Source: Mucilaginibacter inviolabilis
GTDB taxonomy: Bacteria; Bacteroidota; Bacteroidia; Sphingobacteriales; Sphingobacteriaceae
Length of the DNA stretch: 64,000 nt
Assembly: GCF_011089895.1 (NCBI RefSeq)
Contig: NZ_JAANAT010000001.1
Span: 434,001-498,000, forward strand
Direction of reading: 5' to 3'
This document shows, one piece after another, positions 35,761 through 46,071 of this stretch (position 1 is its first letter; every line of letters starts with the position of its first letter). Position numbers and translations under genes: made by a program. The notes beneath the pieces were generated by a model that did no database searches, was not told the DNA's origin, and saw only the letters and a list, made by a program, of their open reading frames with translations.

Positions 35761-36304
35761 ACAAAGGCTAAGTTTTATTGACGAAGATTTGCAAATTGCG
35801 TTAATCTTTCTCAATGATTTTTTTTCAGCGGGCATACCGAAAGAGCATCGGAAGGATTTAAAAATATGGCGCCATTTCGTTATTAACGAAAAGCAATATA
35901 CAGGCCGGCATGGGGCCGCCCATGTCCTTGCCGTTTATGAGGAGACTTTGCAGTTAGTAGAAGCCGCTGATCATTTACTGAAATATCGTGAACTTTTATC
36001 ATTATACGTTTTAAGCGATAAAAATCGGATCGAGCAGGAAAAAATTGATTTGGAATATTTCCCAAGAGATCTTCCAAGCAAACAACTTTTAAACCCTTTA
36101 AAGACAATAAAAAAGTTTTTTAAGGAACTAACATTAGAGCAATATAAAGATATACTTCATGAATGGCTGCATGTTGCATTGTCTAATAAAGCCGCAACTG
36201 AAACCCTTACTGCCAAAGACGTTATTGATGTTTATGAAAATCTGCAAAAGTTGTATTCCGCTACTTGGCTTATCAATCGGAGAGTTTTGTCAATAAAATT
36301 TTAA
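35747..36304 (+). CDS. Hypothetical protein, translationally coupled to the sigma factor
   Basis: 185 residues, no signal peptide, no membrane helix, mostly helical and charged (EETLQLVEAADHLLKYRELLSLYVL, NPLKTIKKFFKELTLEQYKDILHEWL). I do not recognise a family. It overlaps the sigma gene by 14 bp, so the two proteins are likely made together; a regulatory role on the sigma factor is a reasonable guess but has no motif support. Confidence 0.6.
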   Translation: MVTAEQRLSFIDEDLQIALIFLNDFFSAGIPKEHRKDLKIWRHFVINEKQYTGRHGAAHVLAVYEETLQLVEAADHLLKYRELLSLYVLSDKNRIEQEKIDLEYFPRDLPSKQLLNPLKTIKKFFKELTLEQYKDILHEWLHVALSNKAATETLTAKDVIDVYENLQKLYSATWLINRRVLSIKF

Positions 36305-36449
36305 AAGACCCTAATTTTAGTATCCAAAGAAATTTCCAGATGTCTCCGCCACTAAATCGGGGAAATGGCGGCTATGGTACAAATAGTAAACTCAATACGG
36401 TTTTACCTTAACAGATTGGCAGCAGGAAAGAAATCGCTAAATTCACGGC

Positions 36450-37799
36450 ATGAGCAAAAAAATCCTTATCTTATTATTTTTCCTGGTTTCTCAGTTGGTA
36501 TATGCGCAGCAAAAAACCATCGACAGCCTCACCCGTATTTATCGCTCTGCCACGGCAGACACACTTAAAATACAGTATGCTTATCGCGTGGCAGCCGTGG
36601 TTAAAGATCTTAGTGTTGCCTCGCGTTTTATCGAGGAGGGGCTGAGACTGGCACAACAAATCCATAACCCCTACTATATCAGCTATGGTCAGCTTTATAG
36701 GAGTGTGATTTATCAGAGTCAAGGGAACTACCCGCTGGCAATCAAAAATGCTTTTTTCTGCTTAAAAAATGCACAGGAGACCGGTAATCCATACCTGATC
36801 CTGACAGCATATGACAACATCGGTGGTATTTATGATGACCAGAAAGATCAGCAAAAAGCTATTTATTATACGCAACAATCTATTAACTGGATCAGGAAGA
36901 TAAACAATAAACATAAGCTGGCGAGTGCTTATTACTATATGTCCTATTATTATGATAAGTTGGGCCAACCCCGGCAGGCGTTGGTTTACGACCAACGCGC
37001 CAACGAACTGGCTGGACAGTTAAATGATGAAACCTTAAAAGGACAGGTTTATGTGGGCATGGGACATACTTACCTGTTGCTGAAACAACCCGAGATAGGT
37101 TTGCCATTTATTTATAAGGCTTTGGCGCTACTCAAAATGCGCAATCTCGCCGTTGTTACGGATGCATATACTTTCCTGTCTGATTATTATATAGCTGCTG
37201 GCCCGCGAGATTCGGCGATCAGGTATTCCGAAAAACAATTGGAGATTTGCAAAAGCATTCCTTATGAGAACGGTGTGATGGAGGCAGCTAACAAGCTGGC
37301 TAAACAATATGACGGCTATGATCAGAAAAAAGCGACTTATTATTATAGGACGGCGCTGGAACTTAACCAAAAACTCTTCGATTCTGAAAAGACCCGTGCT
37401 TTTGAGAACCTGGTTGCAGCTGACGAGCAGGAGCGCCGGGAGCAGGCCGAAAAACAACGCGAAGCGGAACAGGAGCGGAAAGAAGATCTACAGCTGATCG
37501 CTATTGCGATATTCATTCCAATATTCATTCTTTTGATCTTCCGTTTACGCCGCACGAGGCTTCACCGCCGGGTTATTGATTTCCTGGGCGTTCTTTCTCT
37601 ATTATTAGTGTTTGAGTTTATTACCCTGCTCATTCATCCCTTCATAGAACGTCTGACGGGTCACAGGCCTGTATTTGAGCTGCTGATTTTAGTTGGCCTG
37701 GCGAGTGTATTGGTGCCCGCACATCATGAATTGACCCACCGGCTGAAGGCGCGGCTGGCTGTGCCTCCTATTCCCAAATTAAAGGAACAGAAGGGCTAA
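36450..37799 (+). CDS. TPR-repeat membrane protein
   Basis: 449 residues with signal peptide (1-19, VYAQQ). Residues about 25-310 contain six or more tetratricopeptide repeats (YPLAIKNAFFCLKNAQETGNPY, DQQKAIYYTQQSINWIRKINN, LGQPRQALVYDQRANELAGQL). A charged coiled coil (ERREQAEKQREAEQERKEDLQ) leads into three C-terminal helices (about 350-365, 378-400, 410-430). It resembles the sensor half of TPR histidine kinases common in Bacteroidota but has no kinase domain. Located between the sigma factor and its FecR, it could be an added sensing component. Confidence 0.78.
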   Translation: MSKKILILLFFLVSQLVYAQQKTIDSLTRIYRSATADTLKIQYAYRVAAVVKDLSVASRFIEEGLRLAQQIHNPYYISYGQLYRSVIYQSQGNYPLAIKNAFFCLKNAQETGNPYLILTAYDNIGGIYDDQKDQQKAIYYTQQSINWIRKINNKHKLASAYYYMSYYYDKLGQPRQALVYDQRANELAGQLNDETLKGQVYVGMGHTYLLLKQPEIGLPFIYKALALLKMRNLAVVTDAYTFLSDYYIAAGPRDSAIRYSEKQLEICKSIPYENGVMEAANKLAKQYDGYDQKKATYYYRTALELNQKLFDSEKTRAFENLVAADEQERREQAEKQREAEQERKEDLQLIAIAIFIPIFILLIFRLRRTRLHRRVIDFLGVLSLLLVFEFITLLIHPFIERLTGHRPVFELLILVGLASVLVPAHHELTHRLKARLAVPPIPKLKEQKG

Positions 37800-37904
37800 A
37801 CCAACAGCGTTGCATATTAGAAAAATGACAACTTATCAAAAGTCTAAAACATTCTCATAAAAAAGAAAATTAACAGATTTTACAAGAAAAATAAAATTCG
37901 AATA

Positions 37905-37917
37905 GCCCCTTTTGGGC
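37905..37917 (+). promoter_or_regulatory. Short GC hairpin before fecR
   Basis: GCCC-CTTTT-GGGC, 33 bp before the fecR start. A similar CCCCTTTTGGGG hairpin with the flanks TAGCC and TTAG lies at 35063-35074 before the sigma gene, so the two genes may share a control element. Confidence 0.4.
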
Positions 37918-37949
37918 ACTAACGGTTATTGTTGGGAAATTACCCAACA

Positions 37950-39005
37950 GTGAAAGATCGGACTTATATTGAAACCCTTTTCCGCAAACACCTCGATTTT
38001 CAGTGTACATCTGCTGAAATCAAAGAACTTTTTAAGTTAATCAGTAAGCAAGAGAACGAAGAACTTTTCAATGATTTAATTGCTGATGAACTGACAAAAG
38101 ATATGCCTGAACCGATGTTGCCGAAATCGGAGGATAGAGCAATCGACAAGGTAAAATCAGTTTTATTAAGTGAAATTCGGGCACAAATCCCTGATACTAA
38201 ACCGGTAAAATCCCCCTATAAAATTCCTAATACCTGGCTGAAGATCGCCGCCGTATGGTTGTTCATTGGTTCAGCAACCATATTTATGTTATTCAGGCAT
38301 TTCACTAACAGAAATGAAAATCAAATTATCCCACAAATCCAACAGTTAGCAACTCAAAAAGGTCAACGAAAATTAATCCAATTATTCGATGGCACCAAGA
38401 TATGGCTTAGTCCGTCCGGCAGTTTAAGATATGCAGATCAGTTAATAAATAATTATCGAGAAGTTTGGCTGGACGGCGAAGCCTTTTTTGAAGTTGCTAA
38501 AGACAAAACCCATCCATTTATCATCCACAGTGGACGGATGCAGACACAAGTTGTCGGTACTTCTTTTAATATCAAATCTTTTAGCAAGCAGAATATTTAT
38601 AATGTTACCGTAGTCACTGGCATTGTCAAGGTTTCCATGTTGTCGCCGCAAAAGGAAAAGCTGTCAGAGGTTATCTTAAAGCCGAAACAACAGGCCATCT
38701 ACAATAACACGCAAGGAACATTAACCGATAAAACAGTAGCAACGATTGAGCCTGTAATAAAAAAAAGGAATGGCATCCTAAGTTATGACGGCACGCCAGT
38801 GCCGGATGTCATTGCGGACTTTGAGCATTATTATAATCAGTCCATAGAATTAGAAAACAAGTCAGCAACCTGTCTTTGCTATGGCGAATTTGACACAACG
38901 AAGCCGATAGAGATTGTATTACGCCAACTGGCCGAAGCTATAGGCGCTACTATTAAACAAACAGATAAAGGATATTTTATAAAGGGGGGATGTAGTGACA
39001 GATAG
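37950..39005 (+). CDS. FecR-family anti-sigma factor
   Basis: 351 residues from a GTG; a TTG 21 bp earlier would also work. Cytoplasmic sigma-binding part to about residue 95, a membrane helix at about 100-120 (LKIAAVWLFIGSATIFMLF), a FecR domain at about 140-250 (LFDGTKIWLSPSGSL, VWLDGEAFFEVAKDKTHPF) and a DUF4974-like end (LSYDGTPVPDVIADFEHYYNQ). It precedes SusC by about 200 bp. Together with the ECF sigma factor at 35.1 kb it should form a trans-envelope switch for the SusC/SusD genes. Confidence 0.92.
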   Translation: MKDRTYIETLFRKHLDFQCTSAEIKELFKLISKQENEELFNDLIADELTKDMPEPMLPKSEDRAIDKVKSVLLSEIRAQIPDTKPVKSPYKIPNTWLKIAAVWLFIGSATIFMLFRHFTNRNENQIIPQIQQLATQKGQRKLIQLFDGTKIWLSPSGSLRYADQLINNYREVWLDGEAFFEVAKDKTHPFIIHSGRMQTQVVGTSFNIKSFSKQNIYNVTVVTGIVKVSMLSPQKEKLSEVILKPKQQAIYNNTQGTLTDKTVATIEPVIKKRNGILSYDGTPVPDVIADFEHYYNQSIELENKSATCLCYGEFDTTKPIEIVLRQLAEAIGATIKQTDKGYFIKGGCSDR

Positions 39006-39208
39006 CATAAGAATAAGATAATTAAGGAATGCTGTTTCAGGTAGTCAATTAATCAAATTTTAACGAACACACTTAACTGCAAAAAAATGAAAAATTGCTT
39101 TACGGGGATGGTATTGCCCTTTTTGTGGCTTATTCGACAGTCACCACCGCTAATCGGCCTATCAGGATTACGTATCATATTCTCACTTAACCCAATTATT
39201 TAAACATT

Positions 39209-42200
39209 ATGCTCCGATATTTACGCTCCAGATTAAGATACAAGTCATTTGTATTAACCCTTGCCACAACGTGCTTTTTAAACTGCGCGCTGGCAACCGA
39301 AACAGCGCGGTCACAAGACTTGAATAAGCGCATTACCATTGACATTGAAAAGAAAACATTAAAAGAGACGCTCGACCAAATTTCTAAACAAGCGCACATA
39401 GGAATAATATATAGTAATGCCAAAGGCATTCTAAAAAATCCTGTAACTATTCATGCAAAAGATCAGCCAGTCAGTAAAGTGCTGACTGATCTGTTAGCGC
39501 CACTCACACTGACTTACGAAATTATAGGCGACCAAATCGTTGTAAAATTCGATAATACAAACTCCAGGCAGCCCACGCAAGAGCAAGGTCAAAAACAGGG
39601 ATTTCCAATAAAGGGCAAAGTTACCGATGGTAATGGATCACCCTTGCCTGGGGCCACGATAAAAATTAAAGATGGGCCAGCTTTGGCAACAACGGATAGT
39701 AAAGGCGAATTTGAAATTAATAACGTTGCTGACAGTACAATTTTACAAGTTTCATTTGTCGGGTATTTGACCAAAGAAATTACAGTAACAAATTCAAACT
39801 ATTTAATAATTGCGCTTGATAGTGGCAGCAATCAGCTTAATGAAGTATCGATAGTATCAACCGGCTATCAGACTATTCCTAAAGAAAGGGCGACTGGTAG
39901 TTTTGTTCAAATTGACAACAGTCTTATAAATCGTTCAGTTTCTACTAATATTTTAGACCGACTAAATGGTGTTACAAGTGGATTAACGTTTAATAACAAC
40001 AATGCACATCAGTTTCAGCAAGCTACCATTGAAATACGCGGGCGAGCAACTTTATTTTCCAATCCCAACCCATTGGTAATAATAGATAATTTCCCCTACG
40101 ATGGTGATTTAAATAACATCAACCCAAATGACATCGAAAATATTACCATTTTAAAAGATGCGGCGGCAGCATCCGCATGGGGCTCTCGAAGTGGTAACGG
40201 TGTAATAGTAATAACTACAAAAAAAGGACGGTTAAATTTAGCTCCGACCGTTAGTGTTACAGCAAATACTACCATTGGCGCAAAACCTAATCTTTACTAT
40301 AGACCCCAACTAAGTTCAGCTGAATATATCGGGGTCGAGCAATTTCTTTTTAATAAAGGTGCCTATAATAATACAATCAATAATGGTTACGGCGCGCTGT
40401 CTCCCGCCGTAGAAATTTTCGTTGCAAGGCGAAACGGAACTATTTCGATTGCAGACTCGCTCTCTCAAATAAATACTCTAAAAAGCTACGATGTAAGACA
40501 GCAATTACTTAAATATTTCTACAGGCCGAGTGTAAATCAGCAATATCAAGCAAGTATCAGTGGCGGTAGCGCTTCGCAGAAGTATTTTGTATCAGCGGGG
40601 TATGATAATGACCTTAGCAATTCGGTTGGAAGTGCTTATGATAGAGTAACATTAAACGCCAGTAATACCTACTATTTTTTAAAAAACAAGCTTGAACTAT
40701 TTTCCAATTTAATTTACACGGGAAGTAAAACCAAATCCGGTACTACTTTTCAACCATCCTATCCTTACACCCAAATAGCTGATGCTAATGGCAATCCTCT
40801 GCCCGTGGCAAACACGCTCCGGCTTTCTTATGCATCTACCGCAGGTAACGGCCAGCTTCTTAACTGGTTGTATCGGCCTCTTGATGAATTAAATAACGGT
40901 TACAGCACGGGCATTACTAACCAAACAGATTATCGAATAAATGTTTCGTTAACTTACAAGATACTAAAAGGCTTAAAGGCTTCCGCACTATATAGTTATG
41001 AAAAAGGAATTACTGAGAATAACACTGTAAATGAACTACAATCTTATTACACCCGGAACCTGATAAATACCTTTACACAAATTGATCCCGTTACTGGCAC
41101 TGTAACTTATCCAATACCATTAGGGGGAATCTTAAATAATAGCCAAACAGATATCAGTTCGAATGACGGTCGTTTTCAGTTAAACTATGAAAATGTTTGG
41201 GGTAAACACGCTTTAAATGTTGTTGCTGGTACTGAGATTGATAATTATAACTCCATCAATAATACTTACGCCTTCTATGGATACAATCCCGAAACTGGGA
41301 CAAATCTTAATTCTGCAATAAATTTTACGGGAATTTATAATAATTTCTATAATAGAACAACTGTACAAATAAATCCTAACACTTCTCAATTAGGTGCTGT
41401 TAACAGGTTCTTTTCTGAATATTTTAACGGCTCTTATATTTATGATGATAGGTATATAGTTTCATTAAGCGCACGGCGCGATGAGTCGAATCTCTTTGGG
41501 GTTTCGGAAAATCAAAAAGGTGTGCCATTATGGAGTGCTGGAATAGCTTGGGTTGCCAACAAGGAAAGTTTTTATAAAATTGACTGGCTGCCTCAATTAA
41601 AAATTCGAGCTACCTATGGATATACCGGCAACGTAAATACCAGTGTATCTGCTTATTTAACGGCTATGAGTGGTACTCAAACGCTGCCTTATAATCAAAC
41701 CTATAACTTGATCGTCAATCCTCCAAATCCATCCTTACGCTGGGAAAAGGATCAAAACTTTAATATCGGGGTAGATTTTGGCATTAAGGATGACAGGCTT
41801 AATGGCAGTATAGATGTTTGGCGGAAGAATGGCATGGACCTGATTGGAAATAGTCCAATAGCGCCGCAAACCGGCATTACTCTTTATACTGGAAATTCAG
41901 CCAATACAGTAACGAAGGGAATAGATGTGCAATTAAATAGCATTAACCTTAATGGCGCATTTAAATGGTTTACAACCCTGTTATATAATCAGGTTCAAAA
42001 CCGCGTGACAAATTATAAGGTAAGCAACGGTAGTAATCTAAATGTTGTTTCATCAAATTACAATAACCCGCTTCAAGGTTATCCATACTATTCCATTTTT
42101 AGCTTTAAATATGCCGGACTGAATGCATTAGGCAATCCACAAGGCTATTTAAATGGTCAGATCAGTACGAGTTACTCTGGAATTATGAATTCCACAAATC

Positions 42201-42721
42201 GTAATGAACTTGTCTATAACGGCCCAGCGACACCAACTTCATTCGGGAGCCTGCTTAACACCTTTAAGTATAATGGGTTTGACCTATCATTTAATATCAT
42301 GTATAAGTTGGGCTACTATTTTAGGAGAAATTCTTTAAATAATAGTTCGCTTTATAATGCAGCCGGAGGCGTGAGCAGTTACCAGCAATCTGATTACGAA
42401 AACCGATGGCAAAAACCAGGGGACGAATTAACCACAAATGTCCCGGCTTTGATTTATCCTGCAAATACTTCCCGAACAAATTTATATACCTATTCCAATG
42501 TGTTGGTAGAAAAGGGAGATAACATTCGTTTACAGGACATTCGATTAGGTTATACGGTAAAAAGTAATCCTCGCCTGCCTTTCAAAAATCTGAATTTTTT
42601 TGTCTATATGAACAATATAGGTATTCTTTGGAGGGCAAATAAATACCATATCGACCCGGATTATCCTACCGGCTTTCCAATTCCCCGGACTATCGCTTTT
42701 GGTGTAAAGGCGGATCTATAA
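39209..42721 (+). CDS. SusC/RagA-family TonB-dependent outer-membrane transporter with STN domain
   Basis: 1170 residues. After a signal peptide (about 1-36) comes a secretin/TonB N-terminal STN domain (KRITIDIEKKTLKETLDQIS; VTIHAKDQPVSKVLTDLL), the feature that lets SusC proteins signal to FecR. Next are the carboxypeptidase-like CNA domain (KGKVTDGNGSPLPGATIKIK), the plug (about 215-340, with NPLVIIDNFPYDGDLNNINPNDIENITILK in two halves) and a 22-strand barrel. It works with SusD to import an oligomer or peptide using TonB energy. No glycosidase genes follow; the neighbours are a TlpA-type protein and a MauE/DUF6520 pair, so the cargo may not be a glycan. Confidence 0.95.
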   Translation: MLRYLRSRLRYKSFVLTLATTCFLNCALATETARSQDLNKRITIDIEKKTLKETLDQISKQAHIGIIYSNAKGILKNPVTIHAKDQPVSKVLTDLLAPLTLTYEIIGDQIVVKFDNTNSRQPTQEQGQKQGFPIKGKVTDGNGSPLPGATIKIKDGPALATTDSKGEFEINNVADSTILQVSFVGYLTKEITVTNSNYLIIALDSGSNQLNEVSIVSTGYQTIPKERATGSFVQIDNSLINRSVSTNILDRLNGVTSGLTFNNNNAHQFQQATIEIRGRATLFSNPNPLVIIDNFPYDGDLNNINPNDIENITILKDAAAASAWGSRSGNGVIVITTKKGRLNLAPTVSVTANTTIGAKPNLYYRPQLSSAEYIGVEQFLFNKGAYNNTINNGYGALSPAVEIFVARRNGTISIADSLSQINTLKSYDVRQQLLKYFYRPSVNQQYQASISGGSASQKYFVSAGYDNDLSNSVGSAYDRVTLNASNTYYFLKNKLELFSNLIYTGSKTKSGTTFQPSYPYTQIADANGNPLPVANTLRLSYASTAGNGQLLNWLYRPLDELNNGYSTGITNQTDYRINVSLTYKILKGLKASALYSYEKGITENNTVNELQSYYTRNLINTFTQIDPVTGTVTYPIPLGGILNNSQTDISSNDGRFQLNYENVWGKHALNVVAGTEIDNYNSINNTYAFYGYNPETGTNLNSAINFTGIYNNFYNRTTVQINPNTSQLGAVNRFFSEYFNGSYIYDDRYIVSLSARRDESNLFGVSENQKGVPLWSAGIAWVANKESFYKIDWLPQLKIRATYGYTGNVNTSVSAYLTAMSGTQTLPYNQTYNLIVNPPNPSLRWEKDQNFNIGVDFGIKDDRLNGSIDVWRKNGMDLIGNSPIAPQTGITLYTGNSANTVTKGIDVQLNSINLNGAFKWFTTLLYNQVQNRVTNYKVSNGSNLNVVSSNYNNPLQGYPYYSIFSFKYAGLNALGNPQGYLNGQISTSYSGIMNSTNRNELVYNGPATPTSFGSLLNTFKYNGFDLSFNIMYKLGYYFRRNSLNNSSLYNAAGGVSSYQQSDYENRWQKPGDELTTNVPALIYPANTSRTNLYTYSNVLVEKGDNIRLQDIRLGYTVKSNPRLPFKNLNFFVYMNNIGILWRANKYHIDPDYPTGFPIPRTIAFGVKADL

Positions 42722-42748
42722 TTAAGTGCTTACCATAACAAAACGGAA

Positions 42749-44131
42749 ATGAAAAATTTAAAACAATGCATATACATCATAGGGTTATTCGCTCTTTGTT
42801 CTTGTAATAAAACTGAGTTCCTGGATAAAAAACCGGCTTCAAATATTCTAACCCCTACTTCCCTAACCGATTTTCAAGGACTCCTCGATAATACCACCGT
42901 CTTTAACTTGACAGGAGGGCTTGATCAACTTTCATCTGACGATATTAGCGTTTCAGACAATGACTGGCCAAATGGCATACCTACAGAAAGAAATGCATAT
43001 ATATGGGCAAAGGACATTTATGGAGGTGATGTTAATATTTCAGATTGGAACACATTATACCAGCAAGTTTTCTATGCCAATAATGTATTAGATGGACTCT
43101 CTAAATCAGACAGCTTAGCAACCTCACAAGCACAATATATAAAGGGGCAGGCTTTATTTGACCGGGCATTTGCCTTTTATGACCTCACCCGTACTTTTTG
43201 TAAGGCTTATGATGCGTCAAGCGCAAGCACTGATTTAGGTATTCCGCTAAAACTTAAATCGGGGATTGACAATATCCAACAAAGGTCAACCCTTCAGCAA
43301 AGCTTTGACCAGATTTTTAGTGACTTAACCATAGCAACCAGTTTATTGCCCGCAATACGCCCATCCACAAATTTAAACCGTCCTTCAAAAATTGCAGCCT
43401 ATGCTCTTTTAGCACGCATCTATCTTGACATGCGGAACTATCAGCAAGCTGAGGCAAACGCAGATCAGGCATTGAATTTATATAGCACACTCATTGATTA
43501 TAATACAGTAGATACTACAACCGATAATCCGTTTACCCCAACGAACAATAATGAACTAATTTACAGTACCGCTCAGGTCAACAGATACGGCGATTTCCCA
43601 ACGACTGCTAACTTTTCGTTAGGAAGAATACCTTCTACTTACATTAATTTATATAAATCGGATGATCTGCGACTTTCTATTTATTTCGGAAAGTTTTCTG
43701 ATGGCACCTATTATAGAAAGGTTGGCTATTATGGGTTGGGATATTATCCATTTACTGGTTTTGCAACGGATGAATTATATCTAATAAAAGCAGAGTGCCT
43801 GGCAAGAGATGGACAAACGAGTGCTGCAATGGATAAGCTAAATCAATTGTTGGTTAAACGGCATAATAAAGCAACGCCTTTTATACCCTTAAGGGCGTCT
43901 TCAGCAGCTGACGCTTTATCTACAATATTGACTGAACGTAGTAAAGAATTGATTTGGCGTGGAGTGCGATGGTATGACTTAAAACGATTTAATAAAGAAG
44001 GAGCAAATATTACTTTAACCCGTGTTCTTAACGGCACAACCTATAGTTTACCACCTAATGATAATCGTTGGGTAATGCCTATTCCGAGCGATGAGATCGC
44101 TTTGAGCGGTATCCAACAAAATCCAAGATAA
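42749..44131 (+). CDS. SusD/RagB-family outer-membrane lipoprotein
   Basis: 460 residues with lipobox ending at Cys19 (LCSC). The SusD fold is visible through N-terminal KKPASNILTPTSLTDFQGLLDN and TPR-like helices (FDRAFAFYDLTRTF; YALLARIYLDMRNYQQAEANADQAL), ending with LTERSKELIWRGVRWYDLKRF, a hallmark of the family. It is the lid and substrate-binding partner of the SusC protein encoded 28 bp upstream. Substrate unknown. Confidence 0.94.
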   Translation: MKNLKQCIYIIGLFALCSCNKTEFLDKKPASNILTPTSLTDFQGLLDNTTVFNLTGGLDQLSSDDISVSDNDWPNGIPTERNAYIWAKDIYGGDVNISDWNTLYQQVFYANNVLDGLSKSDSLATSQAQYIKGQALFDRAFAFYDLTRTFCKAYDASSASTDLGIPLKLKSGIDNIQQRSTLQQSFDQIFSDLTIATSLLPAIRPSTNLNRPSKIAAYALLARIYLDMRNYQQAEANADQALNLYSTLIDYNTVDTTTDNPFTPTNNNELIYSTAQVNRYGDFPTTANFSLGRIPSTYINLYKSDDLRLSIYFGKFSDGTYYRKVGYYGLGYYPFTGFATDELYLIKAECLARDGQTSAAMDKLNQLLVKRHNKATPFIPLRASSAADALSTILTERSKELIWRGVRWYDLKRFNKEGANITLTRVLNGTTYSLPPNDNRWVMPIPSDEIALSGIQQNPR

Positions 44132-44150
44132 TTCAAATTTAAATAATCCA

Positions 44151-45671
44151 ATGAAAATACTTTATAGATACTTTCTAATAATTGGGATAATTATTAGCTA
44201 TATAACTTTTACCGTTAATAGTGCGCTTGCACGAAAAAAAAATCATAATTTATTCACTGTTGTAGATGTTATTGTTGAAGCTCCCATCATGATTAACAAT
44301 GATTCACTTGAATTTAACATGAGTATAAATGATATTAATACTGCTTCTAAAATAGAGACAGACTATTATACATTTAAGATAACGGGCCACAAGACCAGGC
44401 TTATTATCCCATTGTCAACTTTTTTAAATTATGGAAGGATTTCCTTAATGGACAATAGATTAGAGGCATTGCGGGATATTAACCACGCCAATAATTTATT
44501 TATTTTTCAATCGGGAGATACCGTCGAATTACACTTAACAAACAAAAAAAATCAGGCCTATTTCTTAGGAAAAGACGCTGACAAGTATAATTGCATGTAT
44601 CGTATCGGCAATAATAATCATCCTAATAACATCAAAAAATTTAATCTGTTCCTAAAAGATAAAAATTACGAAAGCGCATACAATTACTGTAAATATCAAA
44701 GAGACTCCTTATATAATGTGCAATTAAATATTTTAGATAATTATAAAACAAAACTAAGCACTAAAGTATTTCAGTTGATCAAAATTGATTGTTGGAGTCA
44801 GAATAATCAACGTGTTATTGATCAATGCTCTGTACCTTTTATGATTGAAGGCCAAGCTGATTTTCGTGATGCCGCAAAGAAAATATTTTTTAAATATTAT
44901 TCAAGCTATAATACTTCTCCATCTGATAATGACTCTTTATTGCTAAAATCTTATAACTATTGCGATTTTTTAATTGCCAAAGAAGTAGCATTTGCTCGGC
45001 TTTCTAAGACAGAAAACCCCAAAAACGATGATGTTAATTTTAAAAAGATTAATGACGAAATAAACTCACATTATAGAGTAGGGATAATTAAAGATAAAAT
45101 TAAGCTTTTAGCCTTTTTAAATATTGACAGATCCAAACAGGGTGACTTTATTAACTGTATCGACGAAGCAATAGATGAGGCAAAAGTTGGACGCATCCAA
45201 TTTGCCCTATCGCAAATTAAGAATGCTAACGAATTAGGGGCAAATGCATATCCCTTCAAATTTCCTGATAAAGATGGTAAGGAAATTTCATTAAATAATT
45301 TCAAGGGTAAATTAATTATAATCGATTTTTGGTTCACTGGTTGTCATGGATGTCTCGGTATGGCAGAAGCTTTGAAACCCATTATAGAATCTTACAAATC
45401 CAATCCTCATATAGCATTTGTATCAATAAGTATTGACAGAGACAAAAATTTATGGATAAAAAGTTTAAAAGAAGAAATGTACAGTAGTAAATATGAAATA
45501 AATTTATTAGAAGGGATGAATGGTCACTCTTCTTTTGTTAAAAATTATAACATAGACTCATATCCAACATTGCTAATAATTTCAAAACAAGGAAAAATAA
45601 TTACTACCAGTCCTCCAGATCCACGGACTGATAAAACTTCTTTCATCGATTTTTTAACCCAACACTTGTAA
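44151..45671 (+). CDS. TlpA-type thioredoxin-domain protein
   Basis: 506 residues with a single N-terminal helix (signal anchor or signal peptide, about 8-27). The first 350 residues are a large helical region of unknown fold; the C-terminal 140 form a TlpA/AhpC-like thioredoxin domain (YPFKFPDKDGKEISLNNFKGK) with an active site CHGC in FWFTGCHGCLGMAEAL. It probably acts on periplasmic disulfides. It is 20 bp behind susD and convergent with a MauE/DUF6520 pair, an arrangement that suggests oxidative folding or reduction of a Cys-containing secreted peptide. Confidence 0.85.
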   Translation: MKILYRYFLIIGIIISYITFTVNSALARKKNHNLFTVVDVIVEAPIMINNDSLEFNMSINDINTASKIETDYYTFKITGHKTRLIIPLSTFLNYGRISLMDNRLEALRDINHANNLFIFQSGDTVELHLTNKKNQAYFLGKDADKYNCMYRIGNNNHPNNIKKFNLFLKDKNYESAYNYCKYQRDSLYNVQLNILDNYKTKLSTKVFQLIKIDCWSQNNQRVIDQCSVPFMIEGQADFRDAAKKIFFKYYSSYNTSPSDNDSLLLKSYNYCDFLIAKEVAFARLSKTENPKNDDVNFKKINDEINSHYRVGIIKDKIKLLAFLNIDRSKQGDFINCIDEAIDEAKVGRIQFALSQIKNANELGANAYPFKFPDKDGKEISLNNFKGKLIIIDFWFTGCHGCLGMAEALKPIIESYKSNPHIAFVSISIDRDKNLWIKSLKEEMYSSKYEINLLEGMNGHSSFVKNYNIDSYPTLLIISKQGKIITTSPPDPRTDKTSFIDFLTQHL

Positions 45672-45710
45672 AAAAAGCTTAGGTTATAAATTTATAACCT
45701 AAGCTTTTTT
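45671..45710. terminator. Bidirectional terminator: 40-bp perfect palindrome
   Basis: Twenty bases and their exact complement, starting with six A residues and ending with six T residues, lie between the TlpA-type gene and the convergent DUF6520 gene. Both strands end in a U-run, so it works in both directions. Confidence 0.88.
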
Positions 45711-45714
45711 ATAT

Positions 45715-46071
45715 TTAATATAAGGCTGCGCTTGATCCTGATGCCGGACTTAACCAACCATTTGAAACATAATCGTCAATATCGTCGGCCGAATAGGAGG
45801 ATTGATCCGGTATATTAGCCTTGCCGGTTGTTGTTACAGAATAAGCGCACTGCCTGGTTGCGGTGCTGTGACACATCCCTGTATTTACAGCGCTCTGTTC
45901 GGTAAAATTATCTAAGGTCGGTTGAACAATAAAATTGTCAACTATCAATCCGGCCTTTAAAGCCTTTGATACTCTAACGTAATTATTACTTTTTGCGCTT
46001 GTGAATGCGCTAAAACCGATTGCCATTGCACCTACCAATAGGCCAAAGGCGATTTTTTTAAAATTTTTCAT
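45715..46071 (-). CDS. DUF6520-type small secreted protein
   Basis: 118 residues with signal peptide (1-26, cleavage near TSAKS). The mature part has two cysteines only (MCHSTATRQCAY), eight residues apart, in a Ser/Thr-rich context, and an acidic end (YSADDIDDYVSNGW). This matches DUF6520, a family of unknown function. Its ATG overlaps the stop of the MauE gene by 4 bp, so both are made together. The two Cys could form a disulfide through MauE/TlpA action, which is an inference. Confidence 0.7.
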   Translation of the reverse strand: MKNFKKIAFGLLVGAMAIGFSAFTSAKSNNYVRVSKALKAGLIVDNFIVQPTLDNFTEQSAVNTGMCHSTATRQCAYSVTTTGKANIPDQSSYSADDIDDYVSNGWLSPASGSSAALY

